Shown here in pieces: positions 14,961 through 23,426 of a stretch of 64,000 bases of DNA. Position numbers and translations under genes: made by a program. The notes under the pieces were generated by a model. That model searched no databases. It saw only the letters and a list, made by a program, of their open reading frames with translations, and was not told the DNA's origin. The DNA is taken from NCBI RefSeq assembly GCF_003944705.1, contig NZ_RWIS01000007.1:186001-250000 (forward strand), read 5' to 3'. Source of the stretch: Hymenobacter metallilatus. GTDB taxonomy: Bacteria > Bacteroidota > Bacteroidia > Cytophagales > Hymenobacteraceae. Position 1 is the first letter of the stretch. The number at the start of each line of letters is the position of its first letter.

Positions 14961-17456
14961 ATGAAAATATCCCTCGACTGGCTCCGCACGCTCATTCCCA
15001 CCGATAAACCCGCCGAGGAAATTGGCAAGCTGCTCACCGGCTCCGGGCTGGAGGTAGAAGGTATTGAGGAGCTGGAAAGCGTACCTGGCGGCCTGCGCGG
15101 CGTAGTGCTGGGCACCGTGCTCACCCGCGAAAAGCACCCCGACGCCGACAAGCTCAGCGTTACTACCGTGGATGTGGGCGACGGCACCATCCGCCAGATT
15201 GTGTGCGGTGCCCCCAACGTGGCCGCCGGCCAGCGTGTGGTAGTGGCTCTCGACGGGGCCGTGCTGCACCCTTCCGAAGGCGAGCCGTTCAAAATCAAGA
15301 AGTCCAAAATCCGGGGCCTGGCCTCCGAGGGCATGATCTGCGCCGAGGACGAAATCGGCCTGGGCCAGGGCCACGCCGGCATCATGGTGCTCACCACCGA
15401 CCTGCCCAACGGTACGCCCGCCGCCGAATACTTCGGCCTGGGCTCCGACTCGGTCCTGGAAATTGGCCTGACCCCGAACCGCGCCGATGCCGCCTCGCAC
15501 TACGGCGTGGCCCGGGAGCTGCGCGCTTTGCTGCGCCAGCCCTGCCACCTGCCCGATATCAGCGGCTTCCACGCCCCGGCTACGGCCGCCGCGCCCATTA
15601 CCGTAACCCTTGAAGATGCCGCCGCGGCGCCGCGCTACGCCGGTCTGCTGCTCTCAACCGTGCAGGTCGGCCCCTCGCCCGAGTGGCTGCAGCGTCGCCT
15701 GCGCAGCATCGGCCTTTCGCCCATCAACAACGTGGTGGACGTGACCAACTTCGTGCTGCACGAGCTGGGCCAGCCCCTGCACGCCTTCGACGCCGACCAG
15801 ATTACGGGCAACCAGGTGCGCGTGAAGCGGGCCGCGGAAGGGGAGAAGTTCACCACCCTCGACGGTACTGAGCGCACCCTCCGCGCCGAAGACCTGGTTA
15901 TTGCCGATGCGAATGGTACGCCGATGGCCTTGGCCGGCGTGTTCGGGGGCAAAACCTCGGGCGTAAGCGAAGCCACTACTCGCGTGTTCCTGGAAAGCGC
16001 CTACTTCGCCCCGGCCGTGGTGCGCAAAACCGGCCAGACCCACCAGCTCAAAACCGACGCTTCCTTCCGCTTCGAGCGGGGCACCGACCCCAACATGGTG
16101 CTCATCGGGCTGAAGCGGGCGGCTCTGCTGCTGCAGGAAGTAGCCGGCGCTACCGTGGCCGCCCCCGTGGTGGACGAGTACCCCACCCACATCGGCCACA
16201 CGCCGGTGCGCCTGCGCCTGCCCCGCGTGGAGAAGCTGGTGGGCCAGTTCATTGCCCCCGAGCGCATCCGCCAGATACTCACCGACCTCGACATCCTCAT
16301 CTCGGAGGAAATTATGAGTGATGAAGTAGGAATTATGAATGGGCAAACGGGCTCAACTCATAACTCAGCACTCAACTCTCATAATTCCCCGCAAGAGTGG
16401 ATTTTGTCGGTGCCGCCGCACAAGGTGGACGTGACCCGCGAGGCCGACGTAATTGAGGAAATTCTGCGCATCTACGGCTACAACCACGTGGCTTTGCGCC
16501 CCCATAACTCGGCCACGTACCTGGCCCAGTTCCCTAACCCCGACCCCGAAATCATCCGCCAGAACACGGCCCGTTTGCTCAGCGGCCAGGGGTTCTCGGA
16601 AATCATCACCAACTCCATCACCAACTCGCTGTACTTCGAGAAGGAAGGGGAGCAGGATGAGACGCTGGTGCGCCTGCTCAACTTCAACAGCGCCGAGCTG
16701 AACATCATGCGGCCTACGCTGCTGCATAGCGGCCTGGAGGTAATTCGCCACAACGTGAACCGCCGCCAGCGCGACCTGAAGCTGTACGAGTTCGGTAAAG
16801 CCTACCGCCAGAAGGCCGGCGGCCAGTACGAGGAGTACAACAAGCTGGTCATTTACCTCACCGGCAACACCGCCGCCGAAACCTGGCAGCAGAAGTCGGA
16901 CAAGAGCAGCTTCCACCAGCTGGCCGGCGCGGTGCAGCAGGTGCTGGCCTCGCTGGGCTTCCCGCAGCCCACCTCGCAGCCGGTGCAGCACCCGTACCTG
17001 GCCGGCGGCCTCACCCTGCTGGCTCAGAACCAGCCGGTAGCCCAGCTGGGCGCGGTATCAACGGCCATCCTGAAGCGCCTCGACGTGAGCCAGCCGGTGT
17101 GGTACGCTGAGCTGGACTGGGACTGGCTGATGCGCAAGTACAAGAACACACTGGTAGCCCGCGAGCTGCCCAAGTTCCCGGAAGTGCGCCGCGACCTGTC
17201 GTTGGTGGTGGATAAAACCGTCACCTTCGACCAGCTCCAGCAGATTGCCCGCCGCACCGAGAAGAAACTCCTGCAGCAGGTGAACGTGTTCGACGTGTAC
17301 GAGGGCGACAATCTGGGCCAGGGCAAGAAGTCGTACTCCGTGAGCTTCCTGCTCCAGGATCCTGCCCAAACCCTCACCGACCAGGCCATCGACTCGGTGA
17401 TGAACCGCCTCATCCAGCAGTTCGAGCAGCAGGCCGGCGCTCTGATTCGGAAGTAA
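14961..17456 (+). CDS. pheT: Phenylalanine--tRNA ligase beta subunit
   Basis: Charges tRNA-Phe with PheS (not in this window). 831 residues with an N-terminal tRNA-binding (EMAP-like) domain (about 40-155), B3/4 domain (about 210-360: SPINNVVDVTNFVLHELGQPLHAFD), B5 domain (PPHKVDVTREADVIEEILRIYGYN), core catalytic-like domain and a C-terminal anticodon-binding FDX domain (PKFPEVRRDLSLVVDK ... VFDVYEGDNLGQGKKSYSVSFLLQ). Between ILISEE and WILSVPPHKVDV there is a ~25-residue Asn/Ser/Gly-rich insertion (SDEVGIMNGQTG..., about residues 450-476) encoded by a palindrome-like segment. Transcription appears to start at its own promoter with a hairpin leader. Confidence 0.96.
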   Translation: MKISLDWLRTLIPTDKPAEEIGKLLTGSGLEVEGIEELESVPGGLRGVVLGTVLTREKHPDADKLSVTTVDVGDGTIRQIVCGAPNVAAGQRVVVALDGAVLHPSEGEPFKIKKSKIRGLASEGMICAEDEIGLGQGHAGIMVLTTDLPNGTPAAEYFGLGSDSVLEIGLTPNRADAASHYGVARELRALLRQPCHLPDISGFHAPATAAAPITVTLEDAAAAPRYAGLLLSTVQVGPSPEWLQRRLRSIGLSPINNVVDVTNFVLHELGQPLHAFDADQITGNQVRVKRAAEGEKFTTLDGTERTLRAEDLVIADANGTPMALAGVFGGKTSGVSEATTRVFLESAYFAPAVVRKTGQTHQLKTDASFRFERGTDPNMVLIGLKRAALLLQEVAGATVAAPVVDEYPTHIGHTPVRLRLPRVEKLVGQFIAPERIRQILTDLDILISEEIMSDEVGIMNGQTGSTHNSALNSHNSPQEWILSVPPHKVDVTREADVIEEILRIYGYNHVALRPHNSATYLAQFPNPDPEIIRQNTARLLSGQGFSEIITNSITNSLYFEKEGEQDETLVRLLNFNSAELNIMRPTLLHSGLEVIRHNVNRRQRDLKLYEFGKAYRQKAGGQYEEYNKLVIYLTGNTAAETWQQKSDKSSFHQLAGAVQQVLASLGFPQPTSQPVQHPYLAGGLTLLAQNQPVAQLGAVSTAILKRLDVSQPVWYAELDWDWLMRKYKNTLVARELPKFPEVRRDLSLVVDKTVTFDQLQQIARRTEKKLLQQVNVFDVYEGDNLGQGKKSYSVSFLLQDPAQTLTDQAIDSVMNRLIQQFEQQAGALIRK
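16308..16390. repeat. Palindrome-like segment inserted in frame inside pheT (family C)
   Basis: Left GGAAATTATGAGTGATGAAG, right CACTCAACTCTCATAATTCC; the right half reversed reads GGAATTATGAGAGTTGAGTG, so the ends are complementary with a looser middle. Its low GC and ATTATGA words contrast with the surrounding GC-rich codons. It has no stop in the pheT frame. Confidence 0.75.
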
Positions 17457-17457
17457 C

Positions 17458-17576
17458 AGTAGCGCGCAGCTCCGCTTCGCGCACGAGCGGAGCGAGTATC
17501 CCGGTACCGCTCCGCATGCACGAGCCGCGTAGGAACTCGCCTGCGGCTCGTGCGCGAAGCGGAGCTGCGCGCTACT
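17458..17576. repeat. Family B palindrome, copy B2
   Basis: Outer arms match B1: AGTAGCGCGCAGCTCCGCTT at the left, GAAGCGGAGCTGCGCGCTAC at the right. It starts 1 base after the pheT stop and ends 37 bases before the next ATG. The loop carries GGTACCG as in B1 plus an extra ~10 bases. Confidence 0.9.
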
Positions 17577-17613
17577 ATGTTCCGTATCTTCACCACCAAC
17601 CAAAAACTAAAAA

Positions 17614-17910
17614 ATGGCCTCCACCCAGCAGCTTGCGCAACTCGACCGCCTGGAGCGGCAGGTGACCACCTTAGTGGCTGCCTATCAGCAGTTGCGCGAG
17701 GAGCTGGCCGATTCGCAAACCACCATTCAGCAGCTGCAGGCCGACGTGCGTGACCGGGAGCGGCAGCTGAAGGATTTCCAGAATCAGGAGAATATCACTA
17801 AACTTGTCAATACCATAGCCGGGGAACCGGCCAATGTCAACGAGCTGAAACTTCGCCTCAACGAATACATCCGAGAAATAGATAAGTGCCTTGCCTATTT
17901 GAGGGAGTAA
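17614..17910 (+). CDS. Small coiled-coil protein upstream of zapA
   Basis: 98 residues, almost entirely heptad-patterned helix (LAQLDRLERQVTTLVAAYQQLREELADSQ ... LQADVRDRERQLKDFQNQ), ending in NVNELKLRLNEYIREIDKCLAYL. No signal peptide. The position between pheT and zapA is common in Bacteroidota, where this gene is usually annotated hypothetical. Its size and architecture are reminiscent of ZapB-type division coiled-coils, and its neighbour is ZapA. The ZapB comparison is inference from context and shape, not from sequence identity. Confidence 0.75.
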   Translation: MASTQQLAQLDRLERQVTTLVAAYQQLREELADSQTTIQQLQADVRDRERQLKDFQNQENITKLVNTIAGEPANVNELKLRLNEYIREIDKCLAYLRE

Positions 17911-17944
17911 CCACCACACCAACCCCACCGCCCACTGGCTACTG

Positions 17945-18235
17945 ATGTCCGATCTATCCATCAAAATCCGCGTTGCCGACCGGGACTACCCCATGCGGGT
18001 AAGCCCCCAGGACGAGGAGCGCCTGCGCCTGGCAGGCCGGCTGCTAAACGAGCGGCTGAAGGAATTTCGGGACCAGTATGGCATTCAGGACAAGCAGGAT
18101 CTGCTGGCCATGATTGCATTATCGACAATGGCTGACCGCCTGAAGGTCAGTAAGGAAAAGGACGGGACCGATGCAGCCCTGACTGAGCGCCTCACGCGCT
18201 TGGATGAGTTGCTGTCGGGAGTGGTGCTGGTGTAG
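17945..18235 (+). CDS. zapA: Cell division protein ZapA
   Basis: 96 residues. The N-terminal globular part SDLSIKIRVADRDYPMRVSPQDEERLRLAGRLLNERL matches ZapA, which binds and bundles FtsZ at midcell; the helical C-terminus (LTERLTRLDELLSG) would form the dimer/tetramer coiled coil. It follows the coiled-coil gene by 34 bases, so they are probably one operon. The segment after it is likely a structured RNA and then rny. Confidence 0.88.
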   Translation: MSDLSIKIRVADRDYPMRVSPQDEERLRLAGRLLNERLKEFRDQYGIQDKQDLLAMIALSTMADRLKVSKEKDGTDAALTERLTRLDELLSGVVLV

Positions 18236-18365
18236 CCGATTACCGGGTACACCGCAGCGCGAAGTAGCAGCCCGAGCAGGGCGGGGCAATCGGCCCCGCT
18301 GCCTGCGCGGGCATTGGCGTTTCTACGGAGCTATGGGTTTCTTCCTTCCTTTAACCCCCCTTCAT
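18236..18365 (+). ncRNA. ssrS: Candidate 6S RNA between zapA and rny
   Basis: The 135 bases between zapA and rny are non-coding and fold into a long extended hairpin: tip GCGGGGC (18281-18287) with GCCCCGC (18293-18299), then CAGG/CCTG (18277-18280/18302-18305), CCCG/CGGG (18271-18274/18308-18311), and GTAG/CTAC (18264-18267/18323-18326) separated by internal loops. To my knowledge 6S RNA genes of Bacteroidota often occupy this exact position. The rod-like shape fits, but the exact ends are not determined here and no covariance model was run. Confidence 0.5.
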
Positions 18366-18370
18366 AGCTC

Positions 18371-20068
18371 ATGTCTGAACCTCTCTATATTGTTCTGGCT
18401 GCTGTACTTGCCCTCGTGGTAGGTGTGGTGCTAGGACGCCTACTGGCCGGCAAAGCCCGTCAGGATCAAGAAGTAGATGCCAAAGCCCGCGCCCAGCAGA
18501 TTCTGGCCGAGGCGGAAGCCCAAGCCAATCGTACCCGCGACGAGCGGATTCAGCAGTCGAAAGATAAATTCCGCACCCTCAAGCAGGAATTTGAACAGGA
18601 GAGTCGGCGCCAGAAGCAGGCCCTTGACCAGGAACTGACCGAGCGCCGAGCTACGGTAGTGGAGCAGGAGCAAAGCATTAAGCAACTCACTCTGACTACC
18701 CAGAAGCAGCTGGAACAGATTCAGCGCAAGGAAAAGGAGTTAGATGCCACCCGGGAGCGACTGGAAACGCAGGCTCAGCAGCAGCGCGAAAAACTGGAAG
18801 CCCAGGAAGAAAAGCGCCGCGCTACCCTCGAAACGCAATTAGCCAAGCTGGAGCAGCGCGAGCAGGAAGTGGAGCAGGAACTGGAGGAAACCCGCCAGAG
18901 CCTGAGCGAAAAGCTGCAGCAGGTGACCTCCCAGCTTGAAACCATTTCGGGCCTCACGGCCGCCGAAGCCCGCGAGCAGCTGGTGGAAAGTCTCAAGAAC
19001 GAAGCCCAGATTCAGGCCAGCTCCTATATCAAGGACGTGGTAGCCCAGGCCAAGCTCACGGCCACCAAGGACGCCAAGAAAGTGGTGCTGGAAACCATTC
19101 AGCGCACCGCCGCCGAACACGCCATTGAAAACTGCGTGAGCATTTTCAATATCGAGTCGGACGACGTGAAGGGCAAGATTATCGGCCGGGAAGGTCGCAA
19201 CATCCGGGCGCTGGAAGCCGCTACCGGCGTCGAAATCATCGTGGACGACACGCCCGAGGCCATCATCATCTCGGGTTTTGACCCGGTGCGCCGCGAGGTG
19301 GCCCGCCTGAGCCTGCACCTGCTGGTGAAGGACGGCCGCATCCACCCGGCTCGCATCGAGGAGATTGTGGCCAAAACCCGCAAAAACATCGACGAGGAAA
19401 TCGTGGAAATCGGGGAGAAGACCATTATCGACCTGGGCATCCACGGCCTGCACCCCGAGCTGATCAAGATGGTTGGCCGTATGCGCTTCCGTTCCAGCTA
19501 CGGTCAAAACCTGCTCCAGCACTCCCGCGAAGTAGCCAACCTCTGCGCTACCATGGCCGCTGAGCTGGGCCTAAACGTGAAGCACGCCAAGCGCGCCGGC
19601 CTGCTCCACGACATCGGGAAAGTAAGCACTGAGGAGCCTGAACTGCCTCACGCCATCCTGGGCATGGAAATGGCCAAGAAGTATAAGGAGCACCCCGACG
19701 TAGTCAACGCCATCGGTGCCCACCACGACGAAATCGAAATGACGGCCATGATTTCGCCCCTGGTGCAGGCCTGCGACGCCATCAGCGGCTCGCGCCCCGG
19801 CGCCCGCCGCGAGATGATGGAGAGCTACATTAAGCGCCTGAAGCAGCTGGAGGAAACGGCCAACTCGTTCAAGGGTGTTAATCAGTGTTTCGCCATTCAG
19901 GCCGGCCGCGAGCTGCGCGTGATGGTGGACGCCGAAAACGTAACCGACGAGCGGGCCGCCGAGTTGAGCTACGAAATTTCCCAGAAAATTGAGAAGGAAA
20001 TGCAGTACCCCGGTCAGATCAAAATCACCGTAATTCGGGAAATGCGCGCCGTAGCCTACGCCAAGTAG
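18371..20068 (+). CDS. rny: Ribonuclease Y
   Basis: Endoribonuclease that initiates mRNA decay at the membrane. 565 residues: N-terminal transmembrane helix (about 5-25), long Glu/Gln-rich coiled coil (about 30-200), KH RNA-binding domain with [15 protein letters not shown] (about 265-279), and HD domain with the metal-binding HD in GLLHDIGKV followed by GAHHDE. Length is slightly above the usual ~520. The ATG at 18371 immediately precedes the membrane helix. Terminated by the hairpin at 20088. Confidence 0.97.
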   Translation: MSEPLYIVLAAVLALVVGVVLGRLLAGKARQDQEVDAKARAQQILAEAEAQANRTRDERIQQSKDKFRTLKQEFEQESRRQKQALDQELTERRATVVEQEQSIKQLTLTTQKQLEQIQRKEKELDATRERLETQAQQQREKLEAQEEKRRATLETQLAKLEQREQEVEQELEETRQSLSEKLQQVTSQLETISGLTAAEAREQLVESLKNEAQIQASSYIKDVVAQAKLTATKDAKKVVLETIQRTAAEHAIENCVSIFNIESDDVKGKIIGREGRNIRALEAATGVEIIVDDTPEAIIISGFDPVRREVARLSLHLLVKDGRIHPARIEEIVAKTRKNIDEEIVEIGEKTIIDLGIHGLHPELIKMVGRMRFRSSYGQNLLQHSREVANLCATMAAELGLNVKHAKRAGLLHDIGKVSTEEPELPHAILGMEMAKKYKEHPDVVNAIGAHHDEIEMTAMISPLVQACDAISGSRPGARREMMESYIKRLKQLEETANSFKGVNQCFAIQAGRELRVMVDAENVTDERAAELSYEISQKIEKEMQYPGQIKITVIREMRAVAYAK

Positions 20069-20087
20069 CACGTCGTTTCATCACTGT

Positions 20088-20129
20088 ATAACCGCCCCCG
20101 TAGCCTCGGCCGCGGGGGCGGTTATGTTT
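20088..20129 (+). terminator. Terminator of rny
   Basis: ATAACCGCCCCCG / CGGGGGCGGTTAT, 13-bp perfect stem with a 12-base loop and a TTTT run, 19 bases after the rny stop. Confidence 0.9.
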
Positions 20130-20198
20130 TGGTAGTAATGCAACGCGGCAAGCAATTCCAGACTCCTGGGTAACGGTTACCTCATATAACAGAACCAT

Positions 20199-20969
20199 AT
20201 GCGCCCAACTATACTTCTTCTTAACCTACCGGCCGCTAGTGCATCCCTGCTGTTGGCCAGTTGCTCCGTGTACGCCCCGTTGCAGCCGGCAGCTCCGCTT
20301 ATCAGGCAGAAAGGTCAGGCCGAAGTAGCCGCTAGTGCTTACATCAATGGCCGGTTGGAAAGCTCCGTAACCTACTCACCAGTGAACAACCTGCTGGTGC
20401 AGGTTGCGGGCGGGTTGAAAACGGGCGGCGGCGACTCCAGCTACTTCCGCATCAGGCAACTAGAGGCCGGCGTAGGTACGTATCGTGACTTGGGTAACGG
20501 CTGGGTAGTAGGTGGGTTGGCCGGTTATGGAGGCGGAAAAAGTAGCCGACGGTTTGAGGATGGCGGTTTCGAAGCCCGCTGGGATACAGTGAGATTCCGC
20601 AGCTATGCGGCTAAATTTCAGAAGCTCCACGCGGAAGTGTACGTGGTGCGGGATGAAAGCTGGCTGAACACTGGGCATTTAAGTTACGGAGCAGCCTTGC
20701 GCTTAGCACAGGTACGGTTTACTTCCCTGACAGATCAAGGAATAGCCATACCGCTAAATCAGATGACCCGAGTGGAACCCATGTTATTTATCAGCTCAGG
20801 TAATCCGGATGCGTTTCCCTGGCTGCAATTACGCCTCACCAGCAGCCTGTCCGTGTCGCTGGACGAAGGAAAATGGCCCTCACCGGATGAGCGAATTCGC
20901 AACACCAAAGAAGGCCGGTTGTTTACTTCCCTTGGGCTCACGATTTACCCGCACCGGTTCAGGGAGTAG
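20199..20969 (+). CDS. Hypothetical lipoprotein, beta-rich
   Basis: 256 residues with a lipobox LLASC near residue 22. The mature start SVYAPLQPAAPLIRQKGQAEV is followed by a beta-rich, Gly/Tyr-patterned region like a small outer-membrane barrel. The lipoprotein at 22535-23269 begins in the same way (SSLYFPPPPQVPLLTQKGEWSGG), so the two are paralogues flanking the flavoprotein gene. It ends 5 bases before the convergent stop at 20975. No known function. Confidence 0.75.
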   Translation: MRPTILLLNLPAASASLLLASCSVYAPLQPAAPLIRQKGQAEVAASAYINGRLESSVTYSPVNNLLVQVAGGLKTGGGDSSYFRIRQLEAGVGTYRDLGNGWVVGGLAGYGGGKSSRRFEDGGFEARWDTVRFRSYAAKFQKLHAEVYVVRDESWLNTGHLSYGAALRLAQVRFTSLTDQGIAIPLNQMTRVEPMLFISSGNPDAFPWLQLRLTSSLSVSLDEGKWPSPDERIRNTKEGRLFTSLGLTIYPHRFRE

Positions 20970-20974
20970 CCCGC

Positions 20975-22375
20975 CTAACCAGCCTTCATAAGCTTTACAA
21001 ACAGGTTGTTCAATGCCTCGGCCCAGGTAGGATGAGCAAATACCGTGTTTTGGAGCTCCTCGCAGGTGAGGCCGCCGGCCATGGCCAATTGGAGCATCGA
21101 CATGATTTCGCCGCCTTGCTCGCAGAAAACGGTGGCACCTAGCAGGCGCTGCCGCTCGTCTACCAGCACCTTAATAAAGCCTGCGGTGAGGCCGGTTTCC
21201 TGGGCCCGGCCAATAACCCGCACCGGCATGGTAGCTACGCGGTAGGCAATCTTTTCGTGGCGGGCCTGCTTTTCGCTGAGGCCGATGCGGCCCAGCTGGG
21301 GCTGGGTGAATACCACGTAGGGCAGGGGGCGAGCCTTGGCCGAGCGGCGCTTGCGGTGCAGAATGTTGTCGCGCACCACCCGGTAGTCGTCGTAGGCCAA
21401 GTGAGTGAACTGGGGGCCGGGGTGGGCGTCGCCGAGGGCGTAAATGCCGCGCACGTTGGTTTGCAGCCGCTCATTTACCAGCACGTAGCCTTTTTCGTCG
21501 GTTTGTACGCCGGCGGCTTCCAGGCCCAGGTCGTCGGTGTTGGGTTCCCGGCCCACGGCTACCAGCAGGTGGGAGCCCCGCAGGCGCCTTTCGCTGGCCG
21601 CAGTACTGGCCGTAAGGATGTACTCAGCGTCGGCGTTGCGCGATACGCGCCGTACTTCAGCTTCCAGCACAAACTCCACGCCGTCGGCTTCCAACTGCTG
21701 ACGCATAGCCTGGCACACATCGTCGTCCTCGCGCTCCAGCAGATTCTTGGCCGCATCAATAATTGTAACGCGGCTGCCGAAGCGGCGGAACATCTGCCCG
21801 AACTCCAGCCCGATGTAGCCTCCGCCCAGAATCAGCAGATGCTCGGGCAGTTGCTTCAGGTCGAGAATATCCACGTTGGTGAGGTAGCCGCTTTCCACCA
21901 ATCCCTGAATGGGCGGCACTGCAGCCCGGGTGCCGGTATTGATGAAGATGAGCGGAGCCGTTAGGTCCTGCTCGCCGCCGGTATTCAGGCGCACCCGAAC
22001 TGTGCGGGCACTGGTAAATTGGGCCTGCCCCATGAGCACGGTAATGCCGCTTTGCTCCTGGGTAAGATTGGCCCGCACTCCGTCGCGCTTGTGCTGGATG
22101 ATGGCGTCTTTACGCTGGATAATGGCTGGAAAATCGGGTTTAGGGGTGCTGGTTCTGATGCCGTATTCGGCGGCCGTAGCTACCTGGTGTGCTCTTTCGG
22201 CTGAGGCCAGCAGGGCCTTAACCGGCGAGCAGCCGTAGTTGATGCAGGAGCCGCCCAGGAGGTATTTTTCGATAACAGCTACCTTACGGCCGGCATTGGC
22301 CAGGGCCGTAGCCAGGGGGTTGCCGGCCTGGCCGGAACCAATAATAATTGCATCAAAACGAGTAGGACGAGGCAT
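20975..22375 (-). CDS. FAD-dependent disulfide oxidoreductase (mercuric reductase-like)
   Basis: 466 residues, class I pyridine nucleotide-disulfide oxidoreductase. FAD-binding GSGQAGNPLA is near residue 13, followed by the redox-active pair in GGSCINYGCSPVK (about residues 41-53), the NAD(P)H-binding GGGYIGLEFG, the second FAD motif YALGDAHPGPQFTHLAYDD, and a C-terminal dimerisation domain ending HPTWAEALNNLF. The C-terminal vicinal cysteines of true MerA and its N-terminal heavy-metal domain are absent, so mercury reduction is unlikely. It is not a dihydrolipoamide dehydrogenase by context either. Substrate unknown. Confidence 0.88.
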   Translation of the reverse strand: MPRPTRFDAIIIGSGQAGNPLATALANAGRKVAVIEKYLLGGSCINYGCSPVKALLASAERAHQVATAAEYGIRTSTPKPDFPAIIQRKDAIIQHKRDGVRANLTQEQSGITVLMGQAQFTSARTVRVRLNTGGEQDLTAPLIFINTGTRAAVPPIQGLVESGYLTNVDILDLKQLPEHLLILGGGYIGLEFGQMFRRFGSRVTIIDAAKNLLEREDDDVCQAMRQQLEADGVEFVLEAEVRRVSRNADAEYILTASTAASERRLRGSHLLVAVGREPNTDDLGLEAAGVQTDEKGYVLVNERLQTNVRGIYALGDAHPGPQFTHLAYDDYRVVRDNILHRKRRSAKARPLPYVVFTQPQLGRIGLSEKQARHEKIAYRVATMPVRVIGRAQETGLTAGFIKVLVDERQRLLGATVFCEQGGEIMSMLQLAMAGGLTCEELQNTVFAHPTWAEALNNLFVKLMKAG

Positions 22376-22534
22376 AAGGGCGCAAATCGGGCGGCCAGAC
22401 GTTGGGCCACCCGGGCTATACGGAAACTGGCTTCGAACCGTCGGGCTCAGGCGTAACTAGCAGGGCCCAATACAACGAAACCCGACTGTCGACGTTCTGA
22501 AGGCCAACTCCCTATCTTCCGGTTCCGGTTGCCT

Positions 22535-23269
22535 ATGCTCTACCCGCTTCGTTGTGCCGCGCTTCTGCTGCTGCTGCCGCTACTGGCAGGTTGCTCGTCG
22601 TTGTATTTTCCGCCTCCGCCCCAGGTGCCGTTGCTTACTCAAAAGGGCGAGTGGAGCGGCGGGCTGCATACCAACTTCAACCAGAATACCGCTGCGCAGG
22701 GCGCTTACGCCGTGTCCGACCATTTGGGTGTAATGGGCTCGGTGTCGTTTCTGCACACCGATAAAAAGAAGCGGGCGGAGGACCACGACTTCGGTGAGCT
22801 GGGCCTGGGCTACTATACCCGCCTGCGCGACAACCGGGTGCTGGAGGTGTACGGCGGCTACGGGCTGGGCCACACCAAACGGGTGGAGCGTACGCCCGCC
22901 GAAGGCATTACCCGCACCCTGGAGGGTAGCCTGGACAAGTACTTCCTGCAGGTGAATTACACTTCCAAGGACAAAAAAACGTACCACGTACTGGGCCGCG
23001 ACTGGCCCGTAACCTACGGTACGGCCCTGCGTGCCAGTTACGTTACGCTCACCAACTTCCGCCTCGACGGGCAGCCACATACGCCCGAAGACAACGTATT
23101 TCTGGAGCCGATTACCTACACCCGCATTAATCTGGTTGGCCCCCTGGATTTCCAGCTTATCAGCGGCAGCAACTTCGGGTTGCGGCACCGGCGCTACCTC
23201 AAGGCGGCTAACTCAGTGTTTCAGTTTGGGCTGGTGGTGAATGTAGGTGGGCAGAGTGGCGGGAAATAG
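22535..23269 (+). CDS. Hypothetical lipoprotein, paralogue of 20199-20969
   Basis: 244 residues from ATG 22535 (a TTG two codons earlier is possible). Lipobox LLAGC with Cys near residue 20, then SSLYFPPPPQVPLLTQKGEWSGG. The rest is strand-rich with repeated Gly-Tyr turns (LGLGYYTRLRDNRVLEVYGGYGLGHT), ending FQFGLVVNVGG. It looks like a lipid-anchored outer-membrane-associated barrel. It shares its N-terminal layout with the lipoprotein on the other side of the flavoprotein gene. Function unknown. Confidence 0.76.
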   Translation: MLYPLRCAALLLLLPLLAGCSSLYFPPPPQVPLLTQKGEWSGGLHTNFNQNTAAQGAYAVSDHLGVMGSVSFLHTDKKKRAEDHDFGELGLGYYTRLRDNRVLEVYGGYGLGHTKRVERTPAEGITRTLEGSLDKYFLQVNYTSKDKKTYHVLGRDWPVTYGTALRASYVTLTNFRLDGQPHTPEDNVFLEPITYTRINLVGPLDFQLISGSNFGLRHRRYLKAANSVFQFGLVVNVGGQSGGK

Positions 23270-23400
23270 GAGCGTTTGATTGGGTAGGGGCGTGTCGGGC
23301 AAGGCCTTGGGGTAGTTGTACAGCTCTATAAATGGCCTGTTTATCTGCCTTGGCAAGTAACCCGGGTACTGGTTCTGCCGATTACATGCAAGCTGCGCTG

Positions 23401-23408
23401 TAACTTTG
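23401..23408 (+). promoter_or_regulatory. Predicted -7 element of the GT2 gene
   Basis: TAACTTTG fits TAnnTTTG and lies 19 bases before the ATG at 23427. No clear -33 TTG. Confidence 0.5.
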
Positions 23409-23426
23409 CGGCAGTTTGCTGTTCCT

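Noticed and set aside
21257..21964. 235-codon plus-strand frame opposite the flavoprotein gene
   Set aside because: Antisense shadow; the flavoprotein has full cofactor-binding motifs.
20975..22375. True mercuric reductase (MerA)
   Set aside because: It has the GGSCINYGC pair but lacks the C-terminal vicinal Cys pair and HMA domain, and no mer genes are nearby.
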